From Xanthostigma xanthostigma (Eukaryota; Arthropoda; Insecta; Raphidioptera; Raphidiidae), in contig OY754464.1 of the NCBI GenBank assembly GCA_963575645.1, positions 65,260,948-65,324,947 on the forward strand: a stretch of 64,000 bases of DNA. The letters are read 5' to 3'. Shown here in pieces: positions 46,358 to 57,878 of the stretch (positions are counted from its first letter, which is position 1; each line of letters starts with the position of its first letter). The position numbers and the translations under genes were made by a program. The notes beneath the pieces are model-generated. The model was given only the letters and a program-made list of their open reading frames with translations, was not told where the DNA came from and ran no database searches.

Positions 46358-46807
46358 TGTAACAAAACTATTCTTGTTCGTGGTGGAAAATGTTTATTTA
46401 CAGTAGTAGAACTTTAACAAAACAGTTAAACACACGTAACAGAAACAAAACAACAAATTCTAACCAATAAAATAAAAGAATAAGTAATAAAGAATACAAG
46501 TCACTATCTATGTACATAAAATATTTACTGCAAAGGAACACACCAAAATTTATTAAGCACACTTATTTATTAACTATATACAAGAAATTATTTATGTTAA
46601 ACCAGCTTTATATAATTGAAATCAATGGTTTATTATACCGCACTCTGTACTAGTTATTTACCCAGTTCATTTATCTTTTTATCTCAGCAATTACCTCAGT
46701 ACTGTTTACGGTACTGACTGAATATTTTGTCACAACTATTTGTCGATTGTTAATCACTCTATGAAACACACTGTATATGACTGACTATATCACTGGAACA
46801 TGTAACA
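46358..46807. mobile_element. Solo LTR with 4-bp target duplication (copy 2)
   Basis: It starts TGTAACAAAACTATTCTTGT and ends GGAACATGTAACA. It is flanked by ATAT at 46354-46357 and 46808-46811. It shares GTTCGTGGTGGAAA, TTAACAAAACAGTTAAACAC and GACTGACTAT-type text with the copy at 42257, with several indels. Confidence 0.85.
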
Positions 46808-46811
46808 ATAT

Positions 46812-47204
46812 ACTGATTTTTATATTATTCATATACAGTTTCATTTCTGTCGTGTGCCGCGACACGTGCTATTTTTACCAAGGTAGCTTTGGCCTTGAGG
46901 CTATCTCGACTGCAGGATGTTTAAAAAGTGGACTAGCTAGTTCATAACATCAATAATTTGTTGTAAATAAAAACATGACTCCTACAACTACCAAAAACCA
47001 AGTTGCGTTGGAAATTCGTTACAAAATATGCACATATTCAAAATGGAAATATGCGAAAATAATGTTTTAGTCTGTATTAATTAGAATAAATTTTAGCGTA
47101 TTGCAGTTACTGTAATACAAAAACATATCCATTGTCCAATTGACATAATATGTAGATGTATTTTGACAAAAAACAAAATGTTTCATTTTGTAATAAATAA
47201 ACTC
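46812..47204. other. No gene recognised
   Basis: A short GC-richer piece (GTCGTGTGCCGCGACACG) forms a hairpin near 46850-46867. The rest is AT-rich without a feature. Confidence 0.4.
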
Positions 47205-47945
47205 GAGTCGCAGTGGCAAACCCTGCCGACAATATAGTGTATTTGCTAATACAGACAGTGTGGCTTTATTATGTGAATTTAAACTTTCTTTTTGGGTAAA
47301 ATAAAACATTTAATCTCTTAATACATCTCTTATGCCCAGATTCATCGAACACTATTAAAGATAGAAGTTACTAATCTTAGAACAAATTTGTTCGATAGAA
47401 TAAAATTTACTTTCAATTCACCAAGCCAAATATCAGGTAGAAAAGTTAGTTAAAGAATAAATATACACATCACTATATCCCTTGCTCTTTTTGAAGTTCA
47501 TCCAAAAATCTGACCAATTGCACATAAAACTTCCACTAACTTTAATGTTTTACAACTATACACTTCACAAAAGGTTAATAAACAACACATATATAAATAA
47601 ATTTACAAGAACAACTGTACCTACTCCACGTTTATAGGTTAGGTATTATGATCTATGTGGCGGCAATTATTATTTTATTAGGCGAATAAATATTTATAAT
47701 CCTGGAAGTAAGACAATAGATTTATACCTATAATAAACATAATTATGGCTGATGAATTGAATTATCGCTATTTATTCGAAGGAATAGTTACATACTTGAA
47801 GAACAAATGAACGGAATAAATAACTACTTACGTTTGGTGAATATGGCCACGAAAATAATATTTTTTTTTCTTCTCTATTTCAATATTATTATTAAATTAC
47901 CAAATTAACGTCATCCTTGTAAATGCCTTATGACAAACACACTAA
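47205..47945. repeat. TAGTGTATTTGC-ended repeat with a nested MITE
   Basis: CGAGTCGCAGTGGCAAACCC with TGCCGACAATATAGTGTATT matches 2887-2935, and ATGCCTTATGACAAACACAC near the right end matches 3630-3652. Nested within, CCCAGATTCATCGAACACTA (47336) and its diverged complement ACGTTTGGTGAATATGGCC (47831) look like the ends of a second element. Confidence 0.55.
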
Positions 47946-48254
47946 TTACTTTTAAATCAGATGACATTAGAACACAATTAATACTTAAAGCGTAAATAAC
48001 GCTAGCTTAATTGTAATCTGGAAACGTATAGACTAAGATACAGGCTTAATTACGTTTATTATTAAACAGGACCTCATTTTAACAAAAATTTGACTCGGTC
48101 AAATTCAGGCTGAAGGTTTTACCCAAGTCAAATGTTGAAATTACTGAATAATCAAGTGAGGCATGGCTTGTTTTATTTTATTTAAATCACACATACAAAA
48201 GAAAAAACAAATGATAAAAAAGTCTTCTCAACTTCAACGCAAGTACCTAATAAT
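47946..48254. other. No feature recognised
   Basis: AT-rich sequence without a recognisable element. Confidence 0.4.
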
Positions 48255-48520
48255 TCAATTAATTGACGTTTAATTCGTGTTTGGACCTTCTTCGGAATTG
48301 AGCTAAAAAATATAAAAATTAATTAGTAATTATTTTGTAAAAGAATAAGTCTATTTTTTCAAAAACGAAATATTAATGAAAAAATAATTAAATTGACATA
48401 AATTCTTTTACAAAATAATTTCTAATAAATTTTTATATCCGGATCGAAACGTCAATTAATTGAATTATAATTGTATATTGTCTGAAAAATTGGTCGATAA
48501 TAATTTTATTTATTGAAAAG
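48255..48520. repeat. Dispersed inverted-type repeat (TTGGTCGATAAT end)
   Basis: CAATTAATTGACGTTTAATT at the left mirrors GAAACGTCAATTAATTGAAT on the right. The right part (TTGTCTGAAAAATTGGTCGA) matches 21745-21765 and 10905-10925. The arms are short and diverged. Confidence 0.6.
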
Positions 48521-49299
48521 TAATCAGACGAAAATCAAAGATTTGCAATAACTAAGTATTATAAAAAGTAATTTCCTCTGTTTTTCAGCATTATCCCTTC
48601 GGGTTCGATAGAAGGTGAGAAAAAAGACGACTTCGGTTTTAATTTCGGCTAGAACTGGTCTTCGATTAGACTTTAGCTTTAACGCCCTATATAAAGTATA
48701 TTTTTAATCAAAATTACAGTTTTGTATATATAAGTTTGAAATGACCACAAGTTGTTTTCGCCTAAAGTGGACTTTAGTCCCATTGCTATGTAAATAAAAA
48801 TAGAACTTACATAAATAACAAATAAAAATTGCGAAATACGTCGGTCTGAAAATTAAAATTATATAATAACGAAGGCAGGGTAGATATTTGTATTGAAAAA
48901 ACAAACAATAAAGCACTCAGCTTGAAATATCGTTTTCCGGAGGAAATTGTAATCGAAAAACCATCGAAGAACACGGGCTGAACAAAAAAATAAGAAAATT
49001 GAGAGACAAATGACACCGAATGCGTTGTTTCTAGGGCTGTGTTAACAACAAAAAAATTATGTTTTGACTAAATAAAGGATCGATGTAACTCGCGCGTCGA
49101 CGATTTCGCACAGTAAATGAATAAAACCTAAAATTTTATAAGAAATCGTACCTAAATCTAATACTACATATTAGTATCGATTTTGCTAAACACATAATTA
49201 AATTCTTTGATAAGAGTCACTTACCTACATATTTTCACAATTTCAAGCAAACATTTTCGTCAATATATCAAAAACTACGCAACTTAAAATTATTTTTTA
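48521..49299. other. No gene recognised
   Basis: Two overlapping minus-strand open frames (48704-49016) are hydrophobic and AT-driven, with no family resemblance. Confidence 0.4.
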
Positions 49300-49620
49300 C
49301 TAGCTGTACCCGATCATGCGTTGCTGTGGCTCAGTCTGGTGTGCGTGTGTATCTGTTACGTTCAATAGATGGCGCTTCCGTTGCGGTACAATATTTAATA
49401 TGCGAGTGTTGCTTTAACGTCCAACAGATGACGCCCTGTTGCGGTAAAATTTGTAGTATAGCGAGTGTTAGTTTAACGCCCAGCGTGTAGTGTTGGTGGT
49501 TGATCAGGTTCTTTTAAATTAGTAATACTCTTGAATTTGATTTAATAATTATTTATTTACAACACCAACGTGAACGTATGCCAGCATCACGCTGGCATAG
49601 TCAGCTCTTGTCCACTACCA
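49300..49620 (-). mobile_element. Transposon end with diverged ~65-bp tandem units
   Basis: A CTAG at 49300 opens CTAGCTGTACCCGATCATGC, like other minus-strand element ends here. Downstream, AGATGGCGCTTCCGTTGCGG, AGATGACGCCCTGTTGCGGT and a third block are imperfect tandem units. The hairpin ATGCCAGCATCACGCTGGCA lies at about 49577-49596. Confidence 0.45.
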
Positions 49621-50895
49621 GACCTCCACTCCTTCCAAATATACATATATTTATATCAATTTGAAATGCAAACCCATGCGCATTTAACTAGACCACTTAA
49701 GTAAGTGTTATAGTGAAATACTACGTTTGCAGTCTACATTGCAACTAATATACGTAACTTAACCTACATACTGTATATACAGTACAAGCGGAGGACGCTG
49801 TGTGGCGCTATTTTACAAAAAAAAACATTAAATAAACTATACTAATGAAATGAAAGCTATGGTACACGAACGCTGTTTAAAAAAAAAAAAACATGTTTTC
49901 ACCTGTCACAGGTGCGATATCTACATAATAGATATATAAAAACATGTCCGTATTCGAAAGCAACGTTGTGTCAAAATTTAAAAGCAATCGGTGAAGGATT
50001 TTTGGAATTTGCGATTTTGAACAAACGAACATTACATTTTTATGTATATAGATTATTAAATATAATTACGGAAAATTTAATAACCGCTGTTTCATATAAT
50101 AAACCCAATTGACCGGCCGAAAAGAAAAATAATCAAAAATTGACACACAAATATTTTTGTGATTCTGACTCTTAAGACTATTGCGGGCACAAACTTTATG
50201 ACAAATTTCAAACTGTCAGACCATGTTTCACTATAAGCGTTCTTTTATACATTTTTAAATACAGAACCCTAAAAAGCATTGGCCACCGATAAGCCAGTGT
50301 TTTTGCTACAGGCACTACAGTTAATGCCTGATTTAGCGCTGGGAGGTCCATTGTTCAAAAATGACAACAGAAGGTTTTTAACAAAGTGAAAACATTATTT
50401 TTTAATCTGATCCAATGGCTGTCTGTTTAATTCGCACATTCTTTGACCTACATAATCAACCAAAGGCATCAAAATGCCGCGGTATAAAGATTAAAGATTA
50501 CTGCCATGAATTAAAAAAAAAAAAATGTAGTATAACAGTAAAGATAAGGGACATTATTTACACTCACAATTTGTTTTGAAGAAATCTGTCTAGACCTATT
50601 TTCTTTAAAAACACTTTTAGAAATAAATTTAAAAACCTAAAAAGTCTGTTTTTTTAAGCCCAAGCTGTAGCTTATTTGGATAATTCCTAAAGCTGAGAAT
50701 GTTTACAGTATGTAGGTATTGTTTATTTAAATTTACAGACCTACTAGTAGGTACACAGAGTTGATACGTGAGGGGGGTCTGGTTAGTGGTTACCTGTAAA
50801 AGCTAAAATTTGCACCTAGAAAAGACAGGGACGAACTGGTATTTATATGTGGATTTTAAAAAATGCACGGAGTAAAATATTGACATAGATTTAGG
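49621..50895. other. No gene recognised
   Basis: AT-rich DNA with poly-A runs. The plus-strand frame at 49912-50112 resembles no family. Confidence 0.4.
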
Positions 50896-51020
50896 TGTAA
50901 AAAATGAGGGGGCAAAAAAAGTAAAAGCAAAAAATGAGGGGGCAAAAAAAGTAAAAGCAAAAAATGAGGGGGGAAAAACGAGGAGGCAAAACACGACGGG
51001 GCAAAAAAGGAGGGAGCGAA
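50896..51020. repeat. 30-bp minisatellite (ATGAGGGGGCAAAAAAAGTA)
   Basis: Two perfect and two degraded copies of AAAATGAGGGGGCAAAAAAA plus GTAAAAGC are present. Strong purine strand bias (G/A on plus). It gives an artefactual FFAFTFFAPS peptide on the minus strand. Confidence 0.92.
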
Positions 51021-51934
51021 AGCAAGAAAAATACTATAAATTTACACGGTGTCCTTGCAACAGTGATAAAGCATTATCACTCTGGGGCGATTCTGGGACG
51101 CTGTGGCCGTTGTTATATATATATTGTTATATTGTTAATAAATATCAACAATGCGGTCACTTCATTTATTTACACATTATACTGTTGGATTGAGGAAAAC
51201 GATGTGGATAGGGTCCCTATGTCTAAAATCTAAACACGCAGCAGGTGAAACCCTATTTGTCTTTTTCTTTTGTTTTCCAATGGGTTCACTGCTAATCAGA
51301 ATTGACACGCCACAGCGTGTTTTTTCTTGTAGTCGTTTTAAACACACAAACAGGCGTGTTAATTTTATAACACACTTACGCGTGTTTAAACACACATACA
51401 GGCGTGTTAAGTTCATAACACGTGTTATAATATTACTACAAGTGTAGCCGTACAGTATATTTTAATTTTTACACAAATAAAACTTACAAAAAATTCAAAT
51501 ATTAAATAAAAGTTTATTTGTATTCTACAATATTTTTATTTATTAAATAGTTTTATGATCTTTAAAAAAAACAGTTGTGTGGTTTTAAGAAACCACGACG
51601 CAAGTGAAACTTTTATTGGATTGTAGGCGTTGGATTGTAGACACTTATCCATCACGATTAATTATAAACAACAATATTCACATGAATACACGAATGAAAA
51701 CATGTAAACACTGTACAGCATTTGCCCGCATGAGTGACTGACTATGTGTTATACATACTACACGGTCAGCTGATGCTAACCATGGGCGCCGCCATATTGG
51801 CCTTGGCTGCTCTACCGAGCGCCTACTCCGAACGCCTTTCACTTTACTTCTACTCCGCGGCCGCCTGTAATGCGACATGCAACAGCCGGCCAGAAAAATT
51901 CGGGGCGATAGAATAAAAGTTTCACTTTAAAAAA
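51021..51934. other. Unassigned; short GTGTTA repeats
   Basis: CAGGCGTGTTAA.TT.ATAACAC occurs twice (51350-51375 and 51400-51423), with CGTGTTTAAACACACATACA between, making overlapping small palindromes. A balanced patch at 51770-51910 (ATGGGCGCCGCCATATTGGC) contains an ATGGCGG-like box on the complement. No gene supported. Confidence 0.4.
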
Positions 51935-52337
51935 GTATTTATTCAACACGCGTGAGTAATATGTAATTTCGGGGCCCTGCTAAACGTGGGAGAAATAATA
52001 TATTACTTCACTATAGTGTAATAATGAATTTTCTGGCGTGGGAGAAATAATGTATTACTTCACTAGTGTAATAATGAATTTTCTGGACCAATAGAAACTC
52101 AGTAGCAAGCCCAAGCGCTAAATAATGAAAAAAACTGCAAGTAGCTTCTGGACCAATAGGAACGTGGTAGGCGGTATTGTATACTTATATGAAAACAGCA
52201 TCGCAATTCAGCGAAATCATGGCAATCTTGTGTATACACTGACGGTGGTACGTCAATCAATGAAGTGATTTATTATTTTTCCCTCTTTTATCAGGGCCCC
52301 GATTACATATTACTCCTGCTAGTTGAATAAAGTATTA
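51935..52337. mobile_element. TIR element with GGGGCCCTG arms and tandem core
   Basis: TATTTATTCAACACGCGTGA with GTAATATGTAATTTCGGGGC and CCTG at the left is mirrored by CAGGGCCCCGATTACATATT and TTGAATAAAGTA on the right. Inside, a ~50-bp unit (GTGGGAGAAATAATRTATTA; AATAATGAATTTTCTGG) is tandemly duplicated at 51985-52085. Confidence 0.85.
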
Positions 52338-52453
52338 TGTGCGACTATTGATCGAAGGAGAATATTCCACTCGCGTGTGTTTTACCGCACTCGCTGCGCT
52401 CGTGCGGCAAATTTCACGCTCATGGAATCTTCTCCTTCTCTCACTAGTCGCAC
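52338..52453. repeat. Short foldback with CGCACGAGCGCAGCGAGTGC core
   Basis: TGTGCGACTATTGATCGAAG and GAGAATATTCCA at the left pair with the complement at right (GGAATCTTCTCCTTC, TCACTAGTCGCACA). The centre is the near-palindrome CGCACTCGCTGCGCTCGTGC. It directly abuts the preceding TIR element. Confidence 0.8.
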
Positions 52454-53055
52454 AATATACTATTGTAATCCCGGAGCCAGACATAGTGTGCAGAAATGAT
52501 CCCAAACACAATTATTTCTAATCCACCTGCCGCACGTTGAGGTTTTCCGACTTGTTTTCTTTTTCTGTATTAACTAATATAGATCCATTTACATATTTTA
52601 CGTCTATACATACTACGAAAATAAAGTTGTAAAGAAATTGCACATCTTGTGCACTGTAAGAAAGGCGATTATACTTTCGTTTATATTTACATTTTATCAA
52701 TGTTTCAGTTTTAGATTACAGCCCTGACTGTCCTCATTACAGTTTTATATCTTCATTTTAAATGTGTGAGAGCTGAAGGTTCGTTTCAGGGGACAAGTTT
52801 TACTGTCCACTTAAGGCTGAAACGTTTCGTGTCGTGTTTCCTCTAATCTGATTAAGATTTGTAGTTGATCAATACTGATTGGATGATTTATTAAGGGGCG
52901 TAATGTTTATATAATCCTACAGCTTTCCAACTTTCATACGTATAATTTGAGTTTATATATTTTAGAGAAATCGTCTACCTCCAACTTATACGGATACAAT
53001 TAGGAAGTTTCCAATACAAGAAAATACAAATAATGATAGTGTCACGTCATTATAA
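52454..53055. other. No gene recognised
   Basis: AT-rich sequence with no supported feature. Confidence 0.4.
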
Positions 53056-53696
53056 AAATTCCAGCCAATTGGGCGACGGGACCATTCCAACTTCAAAATG
53101 TTGACATTTGATACAGTATAATAAAGAAAATAAAATTTCTGATATCACGTGAGGTGATGCGGGTAATGGCTAATATTCAATATGATATTTGCTATTCGTT
53201 GCCATGCTTACCTAGATAACATGTTCCACGTCATGTAAAAATTAATCAAAGCATGCTTCTCTAATTTATTTCTGACAGATCTTCAAAACAAAAGAACAAT
53301 TGATTTTTTTATTTTCAAAATATTTCCGAAGCTATAAAGTTCAGAAAAAAACATTTTTCACAAAACTCTCTTGGAAAAATAAATAGAATAATAATCCGTT
53401 ATTAAAAGTATACCATTATTATATAAAAAACACCGTTATATCTCTTCTGCACATAGGCCGATTTTTTCCAAAAACAATAGGACTCTTCATATTTGCATAC
53501 CAAACATCCACCCAAAATTTGCTTTCAATCCGGTCATCCGTTTGACCTGTATCGTTTCAAAGACAAACAGAAGCACAGAGTTTTTCAAAAAATATGTTTT
53601 TTGGATTCGGGGGACCTCAAAACAAAAAGAAAAGTGTTTTTTGACTTAAACTAGTACCATTCCCCACTTGTGGGTTGTAATGGTAAAAGGATAACT
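53056..53696 (+). repeat. Left arm of an inverted pair bounding an 8.2-kb block
   Basis: From AATTCCAGCCAATTGGGCGA through TAATGGCTAATATTCAATAT, AAAATTAATCAAAGCATGCT, CAAACATCCACCCAAAATTT and TTTTTGGATTCGGGGGACCT to TTGGAATGGTAA-like TTGTAATGGTAA, this matches 60527-61216 in reverse orientation. Identity is high but with several indels and substitutions. Confidence 0.88.
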
Positions 53697-54510
53697 TTAA
53701 AAATGTTGAAAAAACTATTTCAATATCTTCAAATTTATCTATTATTCCATTTTTTGCACGCGAGGCCTCAAATGAGACTGACCGAAGTCAGATGGCACAA
53801 GGTGTCATATTAATAGTTATAGTAACCAATAAGCAATAATATAGTAATTCATATTGTATGATATGTAAATAATAATTTTTTTATGTAAAAGAATTGAGAT
53901 TTATTGTGTGACATTACAAAAAAAGTAATTTCAAGAAGGTCTTCATGGAAAAAATTATTAAAAATTGTTGAGCAGAGTGTTTAAAACAAAGAGCAGTTGC
54001 TGGTTGGGAACAGATTATTGGTTAAAGGGGAGGATTTAGGACGACGGGTTTCATAGTAGGTGTACCACACATAAATACATGGATTAAAATTTAATTAATT
54101 TTTTTTTCAATATAAAAGGCTCTGTCAATTCCTGTTGGCAATTTCGAAAAAACCAAGTAAAGATGGATTTATGAATAAAACCCGGAAACGATTTATTTGC
54201 CTTAACATTTTTTTTTGTGTAAATGAATTTATAAAATTAACTAGTCTTTACCATCGAATTCTCTCGCACTAGTGCCGATTTTGACATGAGTTTGTGCGTA
54301 TCGAAGAATCTCGCTAGAGATTCTTTTCTGTGCTAAATGCCAACGAATCTCTAGCGTATTCTTATACATTGATTTTGCCTTTGTCCCATATAACGCCGTG
54401 TATATGAAGCAAGTTTCCAAGTTTTATAGTTCTGTGACCACGTGACTTTCATAGGACCGATTTTTCGTATCACCCATATATACTTCTGTACCACAATAAC
54501 AGCTTATAGT
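53697..54510. other. No gene recognised
   Basis: AT-rich with small hairpins (GAATCTCGCTAGAGATTC at about 54306). Nothing coding supported. Confidence 0.4.
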
Positions 54511-54516
54511 CTCAGT

Positions 54517-54597
54517 GTGCCCGTGGACTAGCGGTAACGACGTTAGGCTAGTAATAACTAATAACAGGGTCTTGAGTTCGATTCCCGCCAGCATCAT
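54517..54597 (+). mobile_element. tRNA-derived SINE head
   Basis: A box TGGACTAGCGG (54524-54534) and B box AGTTCGATTCC (54575-54585, one mismatch to consensus) are followed by GCCAGCATCATTGG and a T-rich tail, paralleling 33691-33765. The anticodon arm is degenerate. Confidence 0.6.
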
Positions 54598-55179
54598 TGG
54601 AAAATTTGTTTTTCAATTTTTAATTTGTTTTTATGTTTTTAATTGTTTTATTAGTTTTAATTTATTTTCTCAACTTTTTCTCATATATTTTTATTTCTTT
54701 TTTAATTTTTAATTTTTATTATTTTCTTGTTTTTTGAAAAATTCACTTTCGTCAAATCTTTTATTAAAAAATAACAAAATATATGATTGAAGTTAGATTT
54801 AAATAAATTAATTTATTAAAAAACATATTTATCATAAAAAGTGCAACAAAAATTAAAAAGTGAAAAGATTACGAAGTGAAACTTCTTTTTTTAATGCAAA
54901 ATAAGTATTTTACAAATGATATGAAAAAAAATTTGTATTTTTAATGGTGGGCTTTGTTCATTGATTTTTTTTCCATGCCTTCAAAATGTGCCTTCATGGA
55001 ATCTTCAAAAATATCCATATTTCAAATGAATATAAAAAAGAATCATGTATCACAGAGCATAGACTTGTTATAGCTCATTTTTATTTTTAATAGACTTCAC
55101 ATGGATTGTTTACAAATTGAATGTCATGGTATTCGCATGGAGGTGTGATGAGCCGATTGCACCACTAGGTGTTGCACCG
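54598..55179. other. T-rich tail and featureless DNA
   Basis: Long T-rich run after the SINE head, then AT-rich sequence with no gene. Confidence 0.45.
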
Positions 55180-55358
55180 CGGCAGCACTGAACTACGCGG
55201 CAAAATATAAATGCACTTTTGTAGTACTGTTTGTTAAATGAGAAGTAAAAATCAAAAGTCGATTATTGCAATTTCTATAACCGACTTTTGATTGTTACTT
55301 CTTATTTAACAAACTACAAAAGTGCATTTATATTTGGCGCGTAATCAAGTGCTGCCAC
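55180..55358. mobile_element. Inverted-repeat MITE
   Basis: CGGCAGCACT with AAATATAAATGCACTTTTGT and AATCAAAAGTCG at the left is mirrored by CGACTTTTGATTGTTACTTC, ACAAAAGTGCATTTATATTT and AGTGCTGCC at the right. The loop is ~20 bp. Confidence 0.88.
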
Positions 55359-55598
55359 GATATAACTTACATGTCACGCCCACAAATACATGAGAGACGC
55401 GCTCGAAACCACAGTTGCATGGAGTAAGGATCGTGTTGTTTTTTACAATACATATTCTAATTTCGGAGATTCATTGCATTTAAATACAACAATATGAACA
55501 CTTTTATTGCATTTAAATACAACAATATAAAAAATGCACATATGTTTATTTTGGAGGAAAAATAAAAATAATGTCTCACACTTTGGAAAAAGACGTGA

Positions 55599-56156
55599 AA
55601 TCTTAAAAAAAAACTTCGGAGAAGTAAAAACTTCGTTCTGTGCTAAATTCAAAAACTTGAGGCGACTGAATCTTAAGATTATAACTTAAAAAAAAAAGAA
55701 TTTCGAGGCAGACAAGAAATTGAAATCAAGCTCGAAATTCTGTGCGTAAGACGTCGAAAAAAAATGAATTTCGAGGCAGACAAGGAATTGAAATCCAACC
55801 TTGAAATTCTGTGCTTATAAAAGCTACAAGAACAACAGCAAAAAAAAGTGCACAGACGGCGTTTTTTTAGTAGTAACTAAAGGAGTTATGCGAACACCGT
55901 CTTTGCATTTTTTTTGCTGTTGCTCTTGTAGCTTTTATAAGCACAGAATTTCAAGGTTGGATTTCAATTCCTTGTCTGCCTCGAAATTCATTTTTTTTCG
56001 ACGTCTTACGCACAGAATTTCGAGCTTGATTTCAATTTCTTGTCTGCCTCGAAATTCTTTTTTTTTTAAGTTATAATCTTAAGATTCAGTCGCCTCAAGT
56101 TTTTGAATTTAGCACAGAACGAAGTTTTTACTTCTCCGAAGTTTTTTTTTAAGATT
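55599..56156. repeat. Near-perfect 558-bp palindrome (long hairpin)
   Basis: The ~260-bp left arm (AACTTCGGAGAAGTAAAAAC … CTTATAAAAGCTACAAGA) is followed by its reverse complement. In the outer ~240 bp I find only A-run length differences and one substitution. Each arm contains two tandem ~69-bp units (GAATTTCGAGGCAGACAAG, GAAATTCTGTGC). The loop is ~30 bp (TAGTAGTAACTAAAGGAGTT). No transposon ends or target duplication were found. The 91-codon plus-strand frame is only the arm read through. Confidence 0.95.
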
Positions 56157-57494
56157 ATGTATATTATGAAATTTACATACATAATTTTAACTTAAAAATC
56201 ACGATTATGAAGACAATACATAAAACATTATGACGCCACACGCGTTATGATTCTTTCAGTCTGTCATCCAAACTTATTTTCTCAATAGTTTTTATCTCAA
56301 ATAGTTTTTGAACTACAGCCTTCTAAAGAGTAGCCACTCATCGGTTAGAAAGCTACGTTTGCTACTGCCTACCTGAGTTATTATCTTTAAACGTGTTTTT
56401 TTCAAAATGACATCTTTCAAAAAATTTGCTGCAGTTATCTCAATCGCAGATAATTCGATTTATTTGATTTTTTTCTGCATATTTCGTATGAGTCTCTCAA
56501 TACAATGACCCTTCAATTTTTAGATGCTTAAGCAAAATTTAAAACTTTTTTTCCAAACTCAGCCATTTTGTTAAATTTTAATTTTTTTTCGCAATACTGG
56601 GTCATTGTATAGATCAGTGATGGCGAACCTTTTTGAGAATGGGTCAAATTTTGTTAATATTATTTTTTAACACTAGCTCATGGATCACTAAATCAGTGGC
56701 GCTACTTGGAAAGGGCGAGAGTAGATGATTAAATACTATTTTTTTTAGTTCGAAACTTTTTTTGGACGACATGTTTTATGACCATGTATACAGGTGTAGT
56801 GATACGAAAGAAAATTAGCTAGCCAATGTCCACTTGGAAATTTTTAGGCGCGAATAGCGTAAGCTAAAGCGCCTATATGTACTCGCTTTGTCTGTGAATC
56901 TGTGAATCTGTGAATCTGTGTGTCACGTTTTTTTGTGTCACGCGTACAGCCCAAACGCCTTAACCGATTTTAAAAAACTTTTTTTTGTTCGATTCGTCTC
57001 CGCGTAACTTAGCTCGTAACGTCGGCCGATTTTTGAATTTTGACCCCAGAGGGGAGCAATAAGGAAAAAACGAAGTTTTTCGCTTATAACTCGCTCAATT
57101 TAAATCAGATCAGTTCGAAATCTGTCTTAAACGAAAGAGGAGAAAATTTTACATAAGAATCGTACAACAGAAAATGCCCAAACAGTTTTTTTATACACAT
57201 TTATATAGAAATAAATTCAATTTGATATAACCGATGGAAAACATCTTTCGGTTATCTCTCTCTGTTGCATGGTTTAACATGGCAATTTCAAAATTGCGTA
57301 TGTTCTGTCTTAAAATAAAATTGGTCGATAATATTATTTATTACAATAATAAAATAAAAAGGTAGCATTTGTTCAAAAACGGATGCCGTTTCAATATTTG
57401 TAAAATGCAACGCCTTCTGAGTTAACAATTTGAATAACTAATTATCAGAACATAATACTTTGACAGATGCAAACGTCACTTTTGACATTTCTTA
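56157..57494. other. Repeat scraps, including a hAT-like end and an 8-bp minisatellite
   Basis: CAGTGATGGCGAACCTTTTT at 56613 is a hAT-type terminus without a visible partner. GTGAATCT is repeated four times at 56894-56922. AGAGGGGAGCAATAAGGAAA (57050) is in typical transposon-derived text. No gene supported. Confidence 0.45.
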
Positions 57495-57650
57495 CCATTC
57501 CGACACCACGGATGAGCGGATTGAAACCAAATTTTGGGAGGATGTTTGATATGCAAATATGAATTGGCCTATTGTTTTTGGGGAACATCGGCGCATGCGT
57601 AAAAGAATATATCTCTTATAATGTTGTTTTATATAATAATAATAGGGGAA
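57495..57650 (-). mobile_element. Fragment of the 44375-44706 repeat family
   Basis: GGATGAGCGGATTGAAACCA, AATTTTGGGAGGATGTTTGA and TATTGTTTTTGGGGAACATC match the family in the orientation of the 60527 copy. It is bounded by AT-rich DNA. Confidence 0.75.
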
Positions 57651-57878
57651 TTATAAAACGGTTGAATAAAAAAAAACTTGGTGACTGATGATGAAATCCT
57701 GTTTTAATGACTTGAGATATTAAAATAATATTTGGGTGACTAAATTAATAAGTGAGCGACTAAATTACTAAGTGAGCGACTAGAATGCCTTCGATAATTT
57801 TGAAGCAGATATCTTCAACCGATTGAGATGAAAATTTGTATACACGTTTAGTTTGGATGACAATGCATGGTTAGCTGT
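57651..57878. other. Lead-in to the satellite
   Basis: AAGTGAGCGACTAAATTACT repeats imperfectly at 57750-57785, followed by ATCTTCAACCGATTGAGATG, typical transposon-tail sequence. The array probably expanded from the end of this element. Confidence 0.45.

Noticed and set aside
50803-50994. Phe-rich repeat peptide (FFAFTFFAPS)
   Set aside because: It is a translation of the 30-bp minisatellite.
55801-56076. 91-codon plus-strand frame across the palindrome
   Set aside because: It reads from one arm through the loop into the other arm, and its residues reflect arm composition; no domain is recognisable.
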